NCBI GenBank assembly: GCA_033032175.1
Contig: CM065309.1
Span: 17,794,001 to 17,858,000, forward strand
DNA: 64,000 bases
DNA from: Saturnia japonica
Lineage: Eukaryota; Arthropoda; Insecta; Lepidoptera; Saturniidae
Direction: 5' to 3'
Shown: positions 35,991-47,575 of the stretch, one piece after another
Layout of the letters: each line of letters opens with the position of its first letter
Position numbering within the stretch: position 1 is the stretch's first letter
Translations under genes and position numbers: made by a program
The notes under the pieces: model-generated
Told to the model about the DNA's origin: nothing
Databases searched by the model: none
The model's input: the letters and a program-made list of their open reading frames with translations, nothing else

Positions 35991-36589
35991 AAATGATTGT
36001 TCTACCTCTTCCTCATGATTCTAATAATTGAAATAATGCCTTCGAATTCAACTTGCTATTCAATAACGTTTCGTAATTGATAAGTGATATACAAAAGTAA
36101 TGTTTTCTTCAGCTATATAAATAATTAATTAAATCACACTATATTATATGCAAATGTTGAATGTAACTAGTTTAAAATTTAAATCAGATTTTTCTTCGTT
36201 TTGTTCTGGAGTTACTCAATTCATTTTGTATGTTAAGGGCGTGAAGTAATACATAATTATTTCTTGGAAAATTACCTTGCTACATTACAGTACTGAAAAA
36301 TACGAGAAATATTTTTGTTGCAAATATATTAGTGATTATTATTAGGTCTTTATAATTGACAAATTTTAGGTAACCAGTAACTTCAGTTACAAAACTTTAA
36401 GCATATAATGATAATTATCTTTTTAAAATTCTGTGTAATGGGCTAGATGGTTAAGATTCGACAATTGTTGCCGAGTTGAGGAAATTTCAACAAGTGAAAA
36501 TGCATGAAAATCCAGACATGCAATTTTATTGTTCGAAATTGTTAGAGGTGCAATTCTATTGGTCGAACTTTACACAGCTCCGCTTCACT

Positions 36590-37405
36590 TCAGTGGACAG
36601 GCAATCCAGCCCCGGATCTACGATTTTGTTGAAGCGGGGCAGAAAGTTAATATTAGCCCCCCCCCCTCTCTCTGGCGTTTGTGATAAATTGTTACAAAAA
36701 ACTCAAAAATATATTTATAATGGGTGGCATTTTTAATGGTCGGGACAATTAGAACCCTCTAATAAATTAGCACTCTTTGTTATTTCTTAACTAATAACTT
36801 TTTCATTTATGTGACATAAAAATATATATGTATAGGAAACAAATAAAACGAAGAAAGACAACAGACAATCTAACGAGACTATTTTTCAATCTAAGTCTCA
36901 GCAATTTTTTTTCTCTAATCTTGCTACAGATTTACACGGTGTTTTTTGGAAGAAAAAACCCTAAAAATATTTTGAACGAAGTTCCTTACGGCAGGCTTGG
37001 AGGGGATAGGGATTTTGCTGCGCGACCGAACTGAAAAAAATGTGATAGTAAAACCGTAAGAAAAAATCCGTGGAAAAAAGTGCGTGGAATAAAACCGTTA
37101 AATGAGACGTGCGCGTTTCTATGTAATTTTATGTTGTCAAACAAAAATAAAGAGACATATTTTGTTATTTTAGTTGATAATTTGAATTACGATGTTTTTT
37201 TATTTTAAGTAATTTATTATTTCCTAAAATACTGAAGTTTCCTAAATACTTTCTTGTACTTAAATAAAAACTAATCAGCAAAATTTAAGAGAAAAATCAA
37301 GAAAACCTACATAAAATTGAGCACGATTTATTTTGCAATTTGTGTCGATTCTACATTAGCCGAAGGAACTTCGTTCCTACCTGGTGTCCCACGACACCAG
37401 ATCAT
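36590..37405 (+). mobile_element. Family F element, long copy
   Basis: It spans CCAGCCCCGGATCTACG, a C-run, GGGTGGCATTTTTAATGG, the GGAAGAAAAAACCCTAAAAA segment and finally CTGGTGTC-CCAC-GACACCAG (37381-37400), a perfect hairpin before a T-run. The part at 36684-36985 matches the reverse complement of 43282-43620. Class unknown; no protein recognised. Confidence 0.55.
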
Positions 37406-37544
37406 TTTTTTTTTAATTATTTTATATCGTTATTTATATGATTTATAAAATTATATAAATAGATAATCCCGACATTAAATGTTGCAATAATCTGCTGCGC
37501 TGCAGCTGCTCGAAACAGGTTGTGTTCAAAAACCAACTGGGCGG

Positions 37545-37860
37545 AGTTTTTAGCGGGATCTTGAAGTGACATGTTGTGGTTTTTATTTGTTATTCATTAT
37601 CTTAGGATTTTGACCATATATTGTGTAATATTGGTAGCCGTTTACGTGATATAGTTTGGTTTTTGTGCATAAGTGAAATGGATTGTGAATACAAACTATG
37701 AGCATGTATTCTGGGATTCCTCAAAAACTCCGAAGAAAGTTCTAACAAGGGAGCCACCGTCTTGTTAGGATACCTGAGATCGTCATAAGACAGGACACTA
37801 CATTCACTTGATAATGGCAGTGATGGTCTTCATTAAAGAGGACTAGTTGCCAAGTTAGGA
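37545..37860 (+). repeat. Family C repeat, uninterrupted copy
   Basis: TTTTTAGCGGGATCTTG, GTGAAATGGATTGTGAATAC, AGTTCTAACAAGGGAGCC and CACTTGATAATGGCAG follow in family order. It is the best guide to the full unit in this window. Confidence 0.7.
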
Positions 37861-37984
37861 AGAAGATGAAGAAAAACCAACTGGGTGTTTTAAAATCAAA
37901 TAAATAATTGACAAAACAACGTCCGCTGGAAGCCGGATGCTAGGCGCTTTGTGAAGCAAGTTTTATTTTCAACCATATTATATT

Positions 37985-38085
37985 ATGATTTTGGCGCCCC
38001 CTGAAACTGTCGCCCGGGGCGTGTGCCCCGGTTCCCTCCCCCCCCCCCCCCTCCTCTGATCCGGGGCTGGCACAACCTTAGGGAT
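37985..38085 (-). mobile_element. GC-rich repeat end with poly-C tract
   Basis: On the minus strand it reads GCCAGCCCCGGATC, a run of about 14 G, then GGAACCGGGGCACACGCCCC and GTTTCAGGGGGCGCC. Its CCAGCCCCGGATC start is shared with family F at 36607, suggesting a related element. Confidence 0.5.
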
Positions 38086-38309
38086 TCACATGGTAATAAG
38101 CCCGTCACTTCAAATTTTTTAATCAGCCAGTACTTAGATAATAATATATCTGAGATATACTTACGGAGATACATACAGACCGTCATGACAACGGCGACCA
38201 TCGTTGGATATCTGACCTCTCGATGGTATACGTAGTTTATGGATTGTACCATGTTTAGCACTTCCATCACTTTGCCGTGCTACTATCCATATAAATAAAA
38301 GACAAATTT

Positions 38310-38540
38310 CAACAGAAAAGAAAACCAATTTCAATGATTTTGAAAAGTTCCCTGGTATATATCTTCCAAGTTGAACGTCCAATGATAATAAAATAAAAAT
38401 GGGACAGCCCTTGTGGTATCCCCTTTCCAGCGAAAAAAGTATCATCTAATTTGGCTCATAGACAAAGAACCTTTGACTGAACATCCAAAAAAACATACAT
38501 TCGAATTGAGACCCTCCTTCTTTTCTGAAGTCAGTTAAAA
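38310..38540 (+). repeat. Family B repeat, best copy
   Basis: It runs from GAAAACCAATTTCAATGATT to TCTGAAGTCAGTTAAAAA, showing both inverted ends and the middle with TATCCCCTTTCCAGCG. It is about 230 bp long. Confidence 0.7.
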
Positions 38541-40222
38541 ACTACTGTATAGATTTTGATAATTTTTTTTAAATTGTACTGCTTACATACTTGATCCTTA
38601 TTTTATTTTAAAAAACCCCGATGTCTTCATAAAAAAATATTCTTTGGTTTACGCGACTGGAGCAGCGGCCATAGTTAGTTAAATAAAATATTTATTAACT
38701 AGTCATTTATACAGAAATTCTATTAATTTATCAACTATGTATGTAATTAATTGCCATTGTGTTCAAATTATAAAGTGTGCATATTAGATAGCTCGCTGAC
38801 CCCTAGGACCCCGGTATTAAGCAATTTAACCCGTTTAATAGGGGCACTCTCTTGATTGCAGCAATCAAAGGCCGTGTGGCTTCATGACCGACACACTTTG
38901 ATACGGGATGAAAATAGTTGGGGTGTACCAGAAATTCTTAAGTGTGATAACCTTTTGACTTTAAGTGGTTTCTAGCAACACTATGTACTCAAATTATATA
39001 AGGTAAATAATAATGCTGAATTACTTTATAGTGTAGCAACATTAATGAAATCTGTTGTAATATTACAATTTTTTACAAAAAATAAAACCCACTTTCAATG
39101 ATTTCCAAGAGTTCCCCGGTGTATCTTCGTAGTTGAAGGTCCAATGCCAAAGAAATTAAAATGGGACCACCCTTGAAGTATCCCCTATAAAACAAGTACA
39201 TAACTATCAAAATCGTTTCATAAACAAAGAAGTTTAGAAGAATTACGAAGAAGAATTCGGTGTCCTCCGTTTTTTTTTTTGGAAAAGGAATAGGAAAGGA
39301 AAAGCGCATAGGTAAAGTAATATCAAAACTTTTGGATTGCAACTAAATGACTACGAATTATAGTTTTATAATTTATATTGTAGTGTTAAAAAGCGAATAA
39401 ATTTTTGTTCAAACCGCCATCCATTGAAATCTTACACGGCTTAAAAACGAACTACGACCATTTTAATATTGCTTTTAAAAATATTGAGGGTGGGTGTAGG
39501 AAAGTTAAAATATTTGGTTGTATGTACTTTTGGATGAGAAATCTATAAAAAATAAACATTTTTGTTAATTTCTTTTTATCTCTACAACTGCGCCACTTAT
39601 CGGGACCAAAACTATCCTATATCTCAAACTTTCATTGAAATAGATTTCGTAGATTAGCGTAAACAAATAGCATGTTTCCACAATCTCACCTCATGTTTGT
39701 GACTATGTAACGGTTCAATTAATTTAAATTACGTCAGGTCTTACTTGACACCAAAAAAGAAATTCTCTATGAAATATTTTTGCCGTGGGTACTGTGAATG
39801 AGTATGTTCCTTCCACATGGAGTGAAAAATAACGTGAAGAGATATTTGAGCAGACCAGCATGACAACGACATTTGACGATGGATTGATGTTGTTGGATTG
39901 CTCTGTGTTGGCCATCAGGAACAATATTTACTGGTATATTAAAAAAAAAAGATTCAAAAACTAAATCTGAAAGAGCCGACCCGTTCGTATAACTAAACTA
40001 TTACTGCACACAAAACCAATAACTTGGCAGTCACGACTTAGCTGCATCTCTCAGCACGTGTACCGAAACCGGTCTAGCCAGAAATCGCCGAGTAACGTTC
40101 GACATTTACGCCCGACATAACACTCGAAGCGGCAATGGATTTTGACTTCGAACATTAGTTAGTAAAAGATTTGAACTTTGATTTAATTAAAAAACAATAG
40201 CTAATAATTTATTTATTTCATA
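38541..40222. other. No gene recognised outside the family B copy
   Basis: A perfect hairpin TTGATTGC-A-GCAATCAA lies at 38852-38868 in a less AT-rich patch. The remainder is AT-rich. Confidence 0.4.
39070..39285 (+). repeat. Family B repeat
   Basis: It runs from AAAACCCACTTTCAATGATT to GTGTCCTCCGTTTTTTTTTT. The 3' inverted end is not preserved. Confidence 0.65.
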
Positions 40223-40225
40223 TAA

Positions 40226-40630
40226 TGTCACCGGATAATTGAACAAATCGTTAGTTTATAAATAAGTTTACTACGATTCTAACAGTAAACTGTGGACAGA
40301 TTGTGAACGGACTCCATTACTTTAAAATTTTTAAAGTTATGTCTATTAAATAAGCATTTCATGCTACTGGAACTTGCAAAATGTGAATTAACAACAGCTA
40401 ATTTGTTTCTGGCAATGACCGGCCGCTGTCACAGTCCGCTCGATTCGCTTGCTCGGCTCGCGCGATGATCTGTTTCAACCTAACCTAATCAAACTATGTA
40501 GTTAGTTTTTAAACCTAAGAAAATGTAACCGTTAAACTGCGAATTTTAGTGTCCGTTCACAATCTATCGACATTTTACAATCTCACTCGCTTGATTATAA
40601 ATTAATGTTTCATATAATTATCCGGTGACA
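40226..40630. mobile_element. PIF/Harbinger-like MITE
   Basis: Perfect terminal inverted repeats TGTCACCGGATAATT (40226-40240, 40616-40630) are flanked by TAA on both sides (40223-40225, 40631-40633), a 3-bp TWA-type target duplication. A second inverted pair, AGATTGTGAACGGAC, lies inside at 40299-40313 and 40551-40565. The 405 bp have no coding capacity. Class is inferred from the 3-bp duplication. Confidence 0.75.
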
Positions 40631-40633
40631 TAA

Positions 40634-42233
40634 AATATAATCAAATTAATAATTGGGTCAAAATAAGTAAATTAACAAATCATTATACCTAGTCATAAAA
40701 TTACGACGTAAAGATTAGGTAACCACTCTTAAATTAGTTAAGTAGGTAACTTATTATATAATCTATTACTCGACACCTCCATTTCAGAAAGAGATTTGTA
40801 ATTTGTTCTAGAAGTACGCTGTACTAATAAAGAAATTGATAATGATAGAGGTTTGCCGTTGTACGTACATCACGCAAAAACTACTGGATACATTTCGATT
40901 AGAAATGCGAAGAATACGGGTTCAAGCGAATACGAATATTCGGTCTAAAATATACCGAACTGAACATTCGGGTTATAATAATAGCTTTAGAATAACAAAA
41001 GTATTTGAATGAGAATTTATTACAACGCCATTTGAGTCCTTTCACATGCTGAGTAATAAACAAGGGAATTTTTTTTTGTGTAAAAATACCTAATTTAAAA
41101 CGGTATATAGCATATATTTTAATGGAATTAAAATAAATGGAGTTTTTTTGTTACACCAAAGAAGTATAACTACATAACTACATACTTACTTACATACAAA
41201 CTTTACTACATACATAAGTATGAGTAATTTACTAAATATACATAAATAAACATTTTTTTTTTTCGAAGTAACTAATGGATTACATGTACATTAAACAATA
41301 TTGTAATAAAACGAATTACATTAAAAGATAACACTAGACACGCCAGCTGGCTTATACGCATATTTAGACATGGCGTTAAGCAACAAATATTGTTCATGTG
41401 AATCAATTTGAATGATAGACTGACTTGGCCGATCAACCAGGAAGGTCGTGAGAAATGTTAATTCATTTATTTAAGTTACAGTAAATTCTCTTGACAAGTA
41501 TTCATGTTTAATAATTTGCGCTTTTATTTCAAGTTAAATTATCCAAGTTATTTCTAAGTTACGCGTTAAATTCTCAGAAAGTTTCGGCTTTTCATCCATG
41601 TAATTTGTATGAGGAATAAAATAAGCTAAAGAAGAACACGATATATTACAGGAGATGCAGAATCATATTTACCTATTTGCTTGATTTTTAGCATTTTTGG
41701 CTTATCACAGACTAACGTTAAGAAAAACACTAAGCGTCTCGTCGGATACCTATATAATAGTTAACTCTCATGAGTACAGCTATCAATTTTATATAAAAGA
41801 CAATGATGATAGATCATTGATCTGATTAACCTCATAAAAATAAACACGGCACATAAAAATCTCCATAACTTCATAAAGATTAGACACATATAAAAATCTG
41901 TTTATATATTTTTATACGAATTAACGACAGTAGCTGTTGTCATACTGGCGAACAAATACCAAGTCAGCAGCTAGTAAATGACTAGGTGTATACTGGCTGA
42001 TACAGAAAACTGTTGAACCCAGCCACTGTCACATTTTCACCAACATTATTAAGTATGATTGTCGTTATTGAGCAACATTGCCCTTTATACCTACGTTAAA
42101 GCGTGATAGTAAAAAAAAGACAATAGATTAATGATTGGTTGTTCGCTAGCGCTACAACTAGATGCCGCGCTACATACAAACAATAGTTCCTATAATACGG
42201 CAGCTTACTTAATATCGTAGTGTATACTGACTA
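40634..42233. other. AT-rich, nothing recognised
   Basis: Short simple tracts only, such as repeated ACATAC/TACATA near 41175-41220. Confidence 0.45.
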
Positions 42234-42755
42234 TCTTTAAACTATTAATAAAATTGAAATGTCGGTTTGTAATGTCAAAATAACAGCTTTTTACTAAATG
42301 CATATGACAGTATATACGATACCTATAACAAATAGCCCATTTTTATTTTTTTGTCTATCTGTCTGTCTGTTTGTTCCGGGTAATCTCCAGAACGGTTTTA
42401 CCGATTTTGACGAGACTTTCACTGGTAGATAGATGATTTTATAGGGAGTAACTTAGGCTAATTTTAATTTAGATAAATAATTACGGTTCCACACAAATAA
42501 AAAACTGGCCATGGTGGATCAATTCGGGCGCTTAAATGGCTTACGCTGAGTAAACCATAAGAGATATAGCAAATTAATGTATTAAATAATTGTAGACATT
42601 AAAAAGACCTACAAAAAAGTCAGCGAGAGTATATATCAATCTTTTAAGGAACACCCACAATAAGCATTTTTGTCTTTAAAGTAGCTGTGAGCGAGGAAAC
42701 AAAATTCGCGCGGGCATTCTGTAGAACACGTGAACGAAGCCGCGGGCACAGCTAG
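42234..42755 (+). mobile_element. Helitron-like family A, copy 8
   Basis: It runs from A|TCTTTAAACTATTAATAAAATTG to CTAG|T at 42752-42755. It is near full length. Open frames inside it, such as 42636-42836 on the minus strand, recur only because the repeat recurs. Confidence 0.85.
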
Positions 42756-43235
42756 TTTGAAATAAAGCTGGCCAACATGACAGTATTGTCGGTACAATAC
42801 TGTTTTGATTGCCGCATATTTATAGTAACCAGACACTGCGACGATAACTAGTTGAAACGCCAGCGAAATCCAATAATTAGGCTATAAGACTTTAGACTAT
42901 TATTATTAAAAGGATACAGTAAAACCAATTAACAATAAGAAATTACATACAATATACACAAATTACATTGATCAATTGATATTGTCACAAATCGAGAGCT
43001 CCGTAATAACCACGTATAACACGAAACGTAAAATCAAAGTATGTACCTATATTTAAAGTGTTCATAACTGAATCGTACTTTCACCGATTGAAAAGAAATG
43101 CATAGTAATTATTACAAGCGCAGATGAAAGTTCGTGATTTTTGTTGCTGTTTATTGTCGGGTACCAGTTGTCATGTTACATCTATGAACGTTCGTTTTTC
43201 GTAGTAATATATTGCCAATATTTCAATGTTATCTA

Positions 43236-43811
43236 TCTATACAATTAATAAAATTGAAGTGTCTGTTTGTAATGTCAAAAAACGCCCATTATTTAAAAAA
43301 TATTTTTATGGTTTTTTCTTCAAAAAAACGCCATGTAAATCTGTAGCAAGAGAAAAAAAAATGCTGAGACTTAAAAATTGAAAAAATGTCTTCATTGATT
43401 GTCTGTTGTCTTTCCTAGTTATAAATGTTTTCTATGCATAATTTTATGTCACACAAAAAAGTTATTAGCTAATAGGTAACAAAGAGTGCAAATTTATTAA
43501 AGGGTTCTTATTGTCCCGAACACAAAAAATGCCACCCATTATACATAATAATTATATTTGTGAGTTTTTTTAACAATTTGTCACAAACTTTGAAAAAATC
43601 GTACTAACCGAGGCTGGAAAGTATGTATATACGATACCTAACTATATAAAAAAAATATATATAATTTTTGTCGATCTGTCTGTCCTGGTCCTTATCTAAA
43701 AAAAATATTATGATATCTTCATTCAATAAAAAGTTTTAAGAAACTACGATTTTTATAAGTATTACGCGTTCTTCTGTGGTCCACACTAACAAAGCCGCTG
43801 GCACAGCTCTA
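43236..43811 (+). mobile_element. Helitron-like family A, copy 9, split by a family F insertion
   Basis: The start A|TCTATACAATTAATAAAATTG at 43236 breaks off near 43281. The family resumes at about 43622 (GTATATACGATACC) and ends in GGCACAGCTCT at 43811, a mutated CTAG. The intervening 340 bp match family F, so F arrived later. Confidence 0.8.
43282..43620 (-). mobile_element. Family F, internal part inserted in family A copy 9
   Basis: Reversed, it reads TTTGTGACAAATTG, GGGTGGCATTTTTTGTG, GCACTCTTTGTTACC and a CTCTTGCTACAGATTTACATGG segment, as in 36684-36985. Confidence 0.6.
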
Positions 43812-43917
43812 AATAGTTCATTCATAGAATTATTTCAATTTCTCAGAAGGTTAAGTATAAAAATAGCAATAATTACAAGCCTAGTGATCCATTAACTAAT
43901 TGCAGTAACGGAGTTGG

Positions 43918-44160
43918 TCATGAACATTGTTGCTTAATTTCCAAGTATGTTAAACATAAAGTTTTTTTTTTAAATGTTAAATAGATGCTCATTTCCTCGT
44001 TAGTAATCATGTAGCCACAGAATGTGACTTTTTTACAAAAGCTAAGCGTTGGACTGTCTGCATTTAACTTCTTGCAACATTTACTGCATTCCGTTCCATT
44101 CTTTGCGTTGTATGAATTTGTAAAGGTCACTGCATACACGTCCTTTAAGACTAACTTCTA
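43918..44160 (-). other. Cysteine-rich open frame, possible terminal exon
   Basis: A pyrimidine-rich TTTTTGTTTTAG on the minus strand could serve as splice acceptor at about 44160. The open frame after it contains TECSKCCKKLNADSPTLSFC and KKVTFCGYM and stops at 43918-43920. There is no ATG near the start. The cysteine pattern matches no family I can name. It may be chance. Confidence 0.2.
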
Positions 44161-44194
44161 AAACAAAAACCAATTTTTAATCATTGCTCTGAAA

Positions 44195-44400
44195 ATATGG
44201 CGGCTACCTTGTTAGAAGTGCCCAGGGAATTTTCTAAGTATAATCCACTTCACTTTTGCACAATAACCAAACTATATCACGTAAAATGCCACCAATACTC
44301 ATAATATAAGGTCAAATAAAGTAACATTATGAATTAAAATAAAAACTAACATAATAATATGAGAGTTTAAGATCCCAACAAAACCTCTCCATTGTTTGGT
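44195..44400 (-). repeat. Family C repeat
   Basis: Reversed ATGGCGGCTACCTTGTTAGA, CACGTAAAATGCCACC and GAGTTTAAGATCCC are recognisable. It lies just upstream, on the minus strand, of the cysteine-rich open frame at 43918-44160. Confidence 0.65.
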
Positions 44401-44489
44401 TATAAACTAGGGCTGCCAGTCAATAAAAGTAAATATATTCGAAACGAAACTCTTAAATATTTGATTGTGATGCGTTCGGTCCGAAAACT

Positions 44490-44640
44490 ATAATGATTCA
44501 ACTTCAATGATTTTGAGGAGATCCCTGGTGTATCTTCGAGGTCGAAAGTCTAATATCAATGGAACTAAATTAGGTGGTCCCATTGTTATTCCCTTTCCAA
44601 TAAAAAAAAAATCATCTAAATCGAACAAATTGTCATCTTG
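44490..44640 (+). repeat. Family B repeat, 3' truncated
   Basis: ATTCAACTTCAATGATTTTG through TCCCTTTCCAATAAAAAAAA and TCATCTAAATCGAAC match the family. It breaks off before the end. Confidence 0.6.
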
Positions 44641-44842
44641 AGGGTGGTAACTAGCCAGGCTGGCATTAGAAAAATTTATGTGTGCAATTCATACGTGGTA
44701 GAAGTGAAACCTTCACATCTATTTTTTTATAATTCAGAAAATGATCAAATACACACTAATTTAAAGTTTATGAAAATGTACATACAATTAAATGTACTCA
44801 CAATCATTATTCACAATATCATTTTCAATTAATTAATGCACA

Positions 44843-45067
44843 TTTGAAATATCTATGTTAACCTAAGTCCTAAAACAATATCAATCAGTAACAGAATGTC
44901 ATAAATGTTGTCAAAAAGTTTTAGTTTCGTGCCTTTTTGGTGAGGTAATAAAATTCAATTTGAAATATCCATGGTAATCTAACACAATATCAATCTGTAA
45001 CAGAATGTCATAAGTATAGTCTAAAAACTTTTTGTATCATGTCTTTTTGGTGAGGTAATAAAATTAA
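44843..45067. repeat. Tandem duplication of about 110-116 bp
   Basis: Units at 44843-44958 and 44959-45067 both start TTTGAAATAT(C), contain AACAGAATGTCATAA, and end TTTTTGGTGAGGTAATAAAATT. They differ by substitutions and a few small gaps. Confidence 0.85.
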
Positions 45068-45295
45068 TTATTGTGTGGCAATCTTTTTACTGTCACTTTC
45101 GCTTTTTCGTTTCATCGACTTTCAAATCACAACGATGCTAGAGAAGTTTTCACTTCAAAAACCCTACCATCATGCCATGGTTTCATCACGATGTTTTTCT
45201 TCACCGAAAGCTCTCAGGCCCATTGCAAGGATTCGAACTCACGTCGATCGACGCAGAGTCCGTACACACGACCACTGAGCCATCATTCCTACAAT
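45068..45295 (-). mobile_element. tRNA-derived SINE, different family
   Basis: On the minus strand the A box TGGCTCAGTGG (45272-45282) matches consensus exactly, and AGTTCGAATCC (45229-45239) is a good B box. The body then reads CCTTGCAATGGGCCTGAG and ACATCGTGATGAAACC. The 116-bp duplication at 44843-45067 abuts it. Confidence 0.78.
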
Positions 45296-45402
45296 AGTTT
45301 TGTTAAATTTATTTGCGTTAAAAGTATGTATTTGAAAAAGTAAGGTCCAAACAAGAGTGGAGCCGTTAACATAATGTAAATAAATTATTAAAAAAGAAAA
45401 CA

Positions 45403-45625
45403 AAAAACCCGACTGCAACAAAAACATGACTAAAAAATTTTTTGATTCCCAGACAATGTACTTAAATATGATTTAACCTATGGCACTCCCACAAACAACA
45501 CGAATCTAAACGAAACGTATGCTAAAAGCCATCAAACCGTTTAGGCTTAGGCTACATAGCGTGCTAAATAAAGAGATACATTTAAACGCTCGAAAAACAG
45601 AACCCTTCTTATTCGCAGTCAGGTA
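45403..45625 (+). mobile_element. Family L MITE, copy 1
   Basis: It runs from AAAAAACCCGACTGCAAC to TTATTCGCAGTCAGGTAA, so the ACCCGACTGC ends are inverted. The interior has ACCTATGGCACTCCCACAAA and ACGCTCGAAAAACAGAACCC. This element type is common in Lepidoptera. Confidence 0.75.
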
Positions 45626-45627
45626 AT

Positions 45628-45643
45628 AATAATAATAATAATA
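45628..45643. repeat. (AAT)n microsatellite
   Basis: About five AAT/ATA units directly follow the right end of family L copy 1. Confidence 0.8.
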
Positions 45644-46701
45644 AACTTATAGAATTTAACGAAACCCCATATATCTTCTTGATCTACATACTAGATACAT
45701 ACTACATAAAAGAAATATAACGGTAATAAAATTCACAAATCAACATGTTTTCCAACGTGGCAGGCAGACGTTTAGTATATCTACATCGGAACTATTAATC
45801 TGTCAAAGATATATGAATTATTCGAGTGGCGAGAAATGAATTCAAAGCTTTCACATTCATGTTTTTGAGTAATATATAATTTATTTAATCGCGGTTTAAC
45901 AAATTAAAAACATAACTTAGTTAAAACTAAGTTTTATTTTATCAGATTGGCTTTATTAGCTATTGTACCAGAACACTTTTAGACCTTATACAGCTGTACC
46001 TAAGAGCTAGCAGCACTCTGCCTTTTAGTGGAATGGTAAATGGTAGTTTACACGTGGTGACTTCAACAAAGTATCAAAAAATGTCAGCCAACGTTAAATT
46101 ATTTTGAGCATAGTAAAATGATTACATACTATATAAATCCCTTACTAAAACTGTTATTATTAATACCAAGTCTTTTAATGCTCGTTGCTTTTAATGCTTT
46201 TTTTGGATGATCATCAAATACGCCGGTTATAATGGCGTCTGGCAAGATACAAAAAGTTAAGGTGGAGCCCGTAGGGTGCCTTTCCTAAAAGGTAATCGCT
46301 CGGAGGTTTTTTTTTATTAACAACGAAGACTGCGGTACAAAGCGTCCAGCCAGCTGCCGGGACACAGCTGGGCGCGTTCGCAGAACTAAATTATGGTGTA
46401 TAACTTTATAATGTCAATTAAAACAGTTATATATTCAGTCGACTTGTTATTTTTAAATTGATGTTGATATTACATGAATTTCTTTCTGTTATTGTTTTCT
46501 GGCATTTAAGAAATTTATCGTTAAATTAAACGATACGATTGCATGCATCTACAAATGCATATTTATAAGTATCTTAGATTTAAAATAGATAAATACAAGC
46601 TTAAATGGTTCCTAAAATATCATTTATAGATATAAATTAGTAATAATTATAATAATAAAAATATAGAATTATGGAAATATTTATATCGCCTACTTTTATT
46701 A
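45644..46701. other. Sequence between the inverted family L copies
   Basis: Mostly AT-rich; a GC-richer patch at 46235-46390 has no recognisable coding content. Nothing suggests that the flanking MITEs mobilise it. Confidence 0.4.
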
Positions 46702-46942
46702 CCCGACTGCGAATAAGTTAGTTATGTTTTTTGAGCGTATGCATGTCTATTTCTTTGGCACGTTCTAAATGGCATGATGGATTTTAGCATAGGAATAATA
46801 CGAGGTGTTGGTAAATTAGTCTTATTTGTGGGAGTGACATAGGCTATATAATATTTATGTACGACCTGTGATAATAAAAAAATATCAAAAATATAAAAAT
46901 ATATTTTTAGTCACGTATTTTTGTTACAGTCGGGGTTTTTGT
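46702..46942 (-). mobile_element. Family L MITE, copy 2, inverted
   Basis: TACCCGACTGCGAATAAG at one end and TTACAGTCGGGGTTTTTG at the other. It is in opposite orientation to copy 1, 1.08 kb away. Confidence 0.75.
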
Positions 46943-47275
46943 TTCCTTTTCAATAATTTAGCTTGTTTACTATGAATTTGACAAATACGTATTTTGTAAA
47001 AAAAAAAACAGTTCAACAGAAACTTATCTAGTAACGAATAATATTGTAGTTATTAAGAAAATGAATCATACATACCAAGGTCATCTGTACAAAGAGGTGT
47101 AAATAAATTTTATTAATTTTACAGGAGAAAAGAAAAGAGTATGCGTTAAAAAAGTTTATAGCTCTTTTTAAAGATATTGTTGCAAAGTTGTAAATGACTT
47201 AAATGTTTAATAATATAATAATACCTATGTATTAAGTATTAGTCACCAATCAACGATACTTAACACTAGCTATGT

Positions 47276-47575
47276 CCCACGGTTTTACTCGTACGCGTAT
47301 TAAATTTATTCGACCAACTCTCCACCGGCGACCGTGCCTGTGCCAACGCACCCGTGTAGTCAGCCTATCCTTGTTCTCATCTAATGGCTAACTGATCTAA
47401 AGCTAACCAGATTGATTGACATTCGTGCTTACTGCTCCGCTCCTTAGGGTTGTAGCGTGAAGTCATATAGCGTCTAACCTTCCTCAATAAATAAGCTATA
47501 GCATGAAAAAGTAACTTTTCAAATTTTATTAGTAGTTCCATTGATTGGCGCGTTTAAACAAACAAACAAAAAAAA
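47276..47575 (-). mobile_element. Family E, deleted copy
   Basis: CTAG (47276-47279) is preceded on the minus strand by CCGTGGGACATAG. Inner segments TTTATTGAGGAAGGTTAGACGC and GGAGCGGAGCAGTAAGC match family E, and GTTTGTTTGTTTAAACGCGCC marks the far end. Confidence 0.75.

Noticed and set aside
37381..37412. Stem-loop followed by a T-run as a transcription terminator
   Set aside because: The look is that of a bacterial terminator, but the context is animal DNA and the sequence belongs to the family F element.
42636..42836. Frames reading LAVPAASFTCSTECPREFC-like peptides here and at 6884, 8223, 51444 and 58287
   Set aside because: They all come from the same part of Helitron-like family A, with changing frames and no conserved start, so they are repeat shadows.
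45229..45282. Possible tRNA gene on the minus strand
   Set aside because: A and B boxes are present, but the 3' half continues into a repeat body with no acceptor stem closure.
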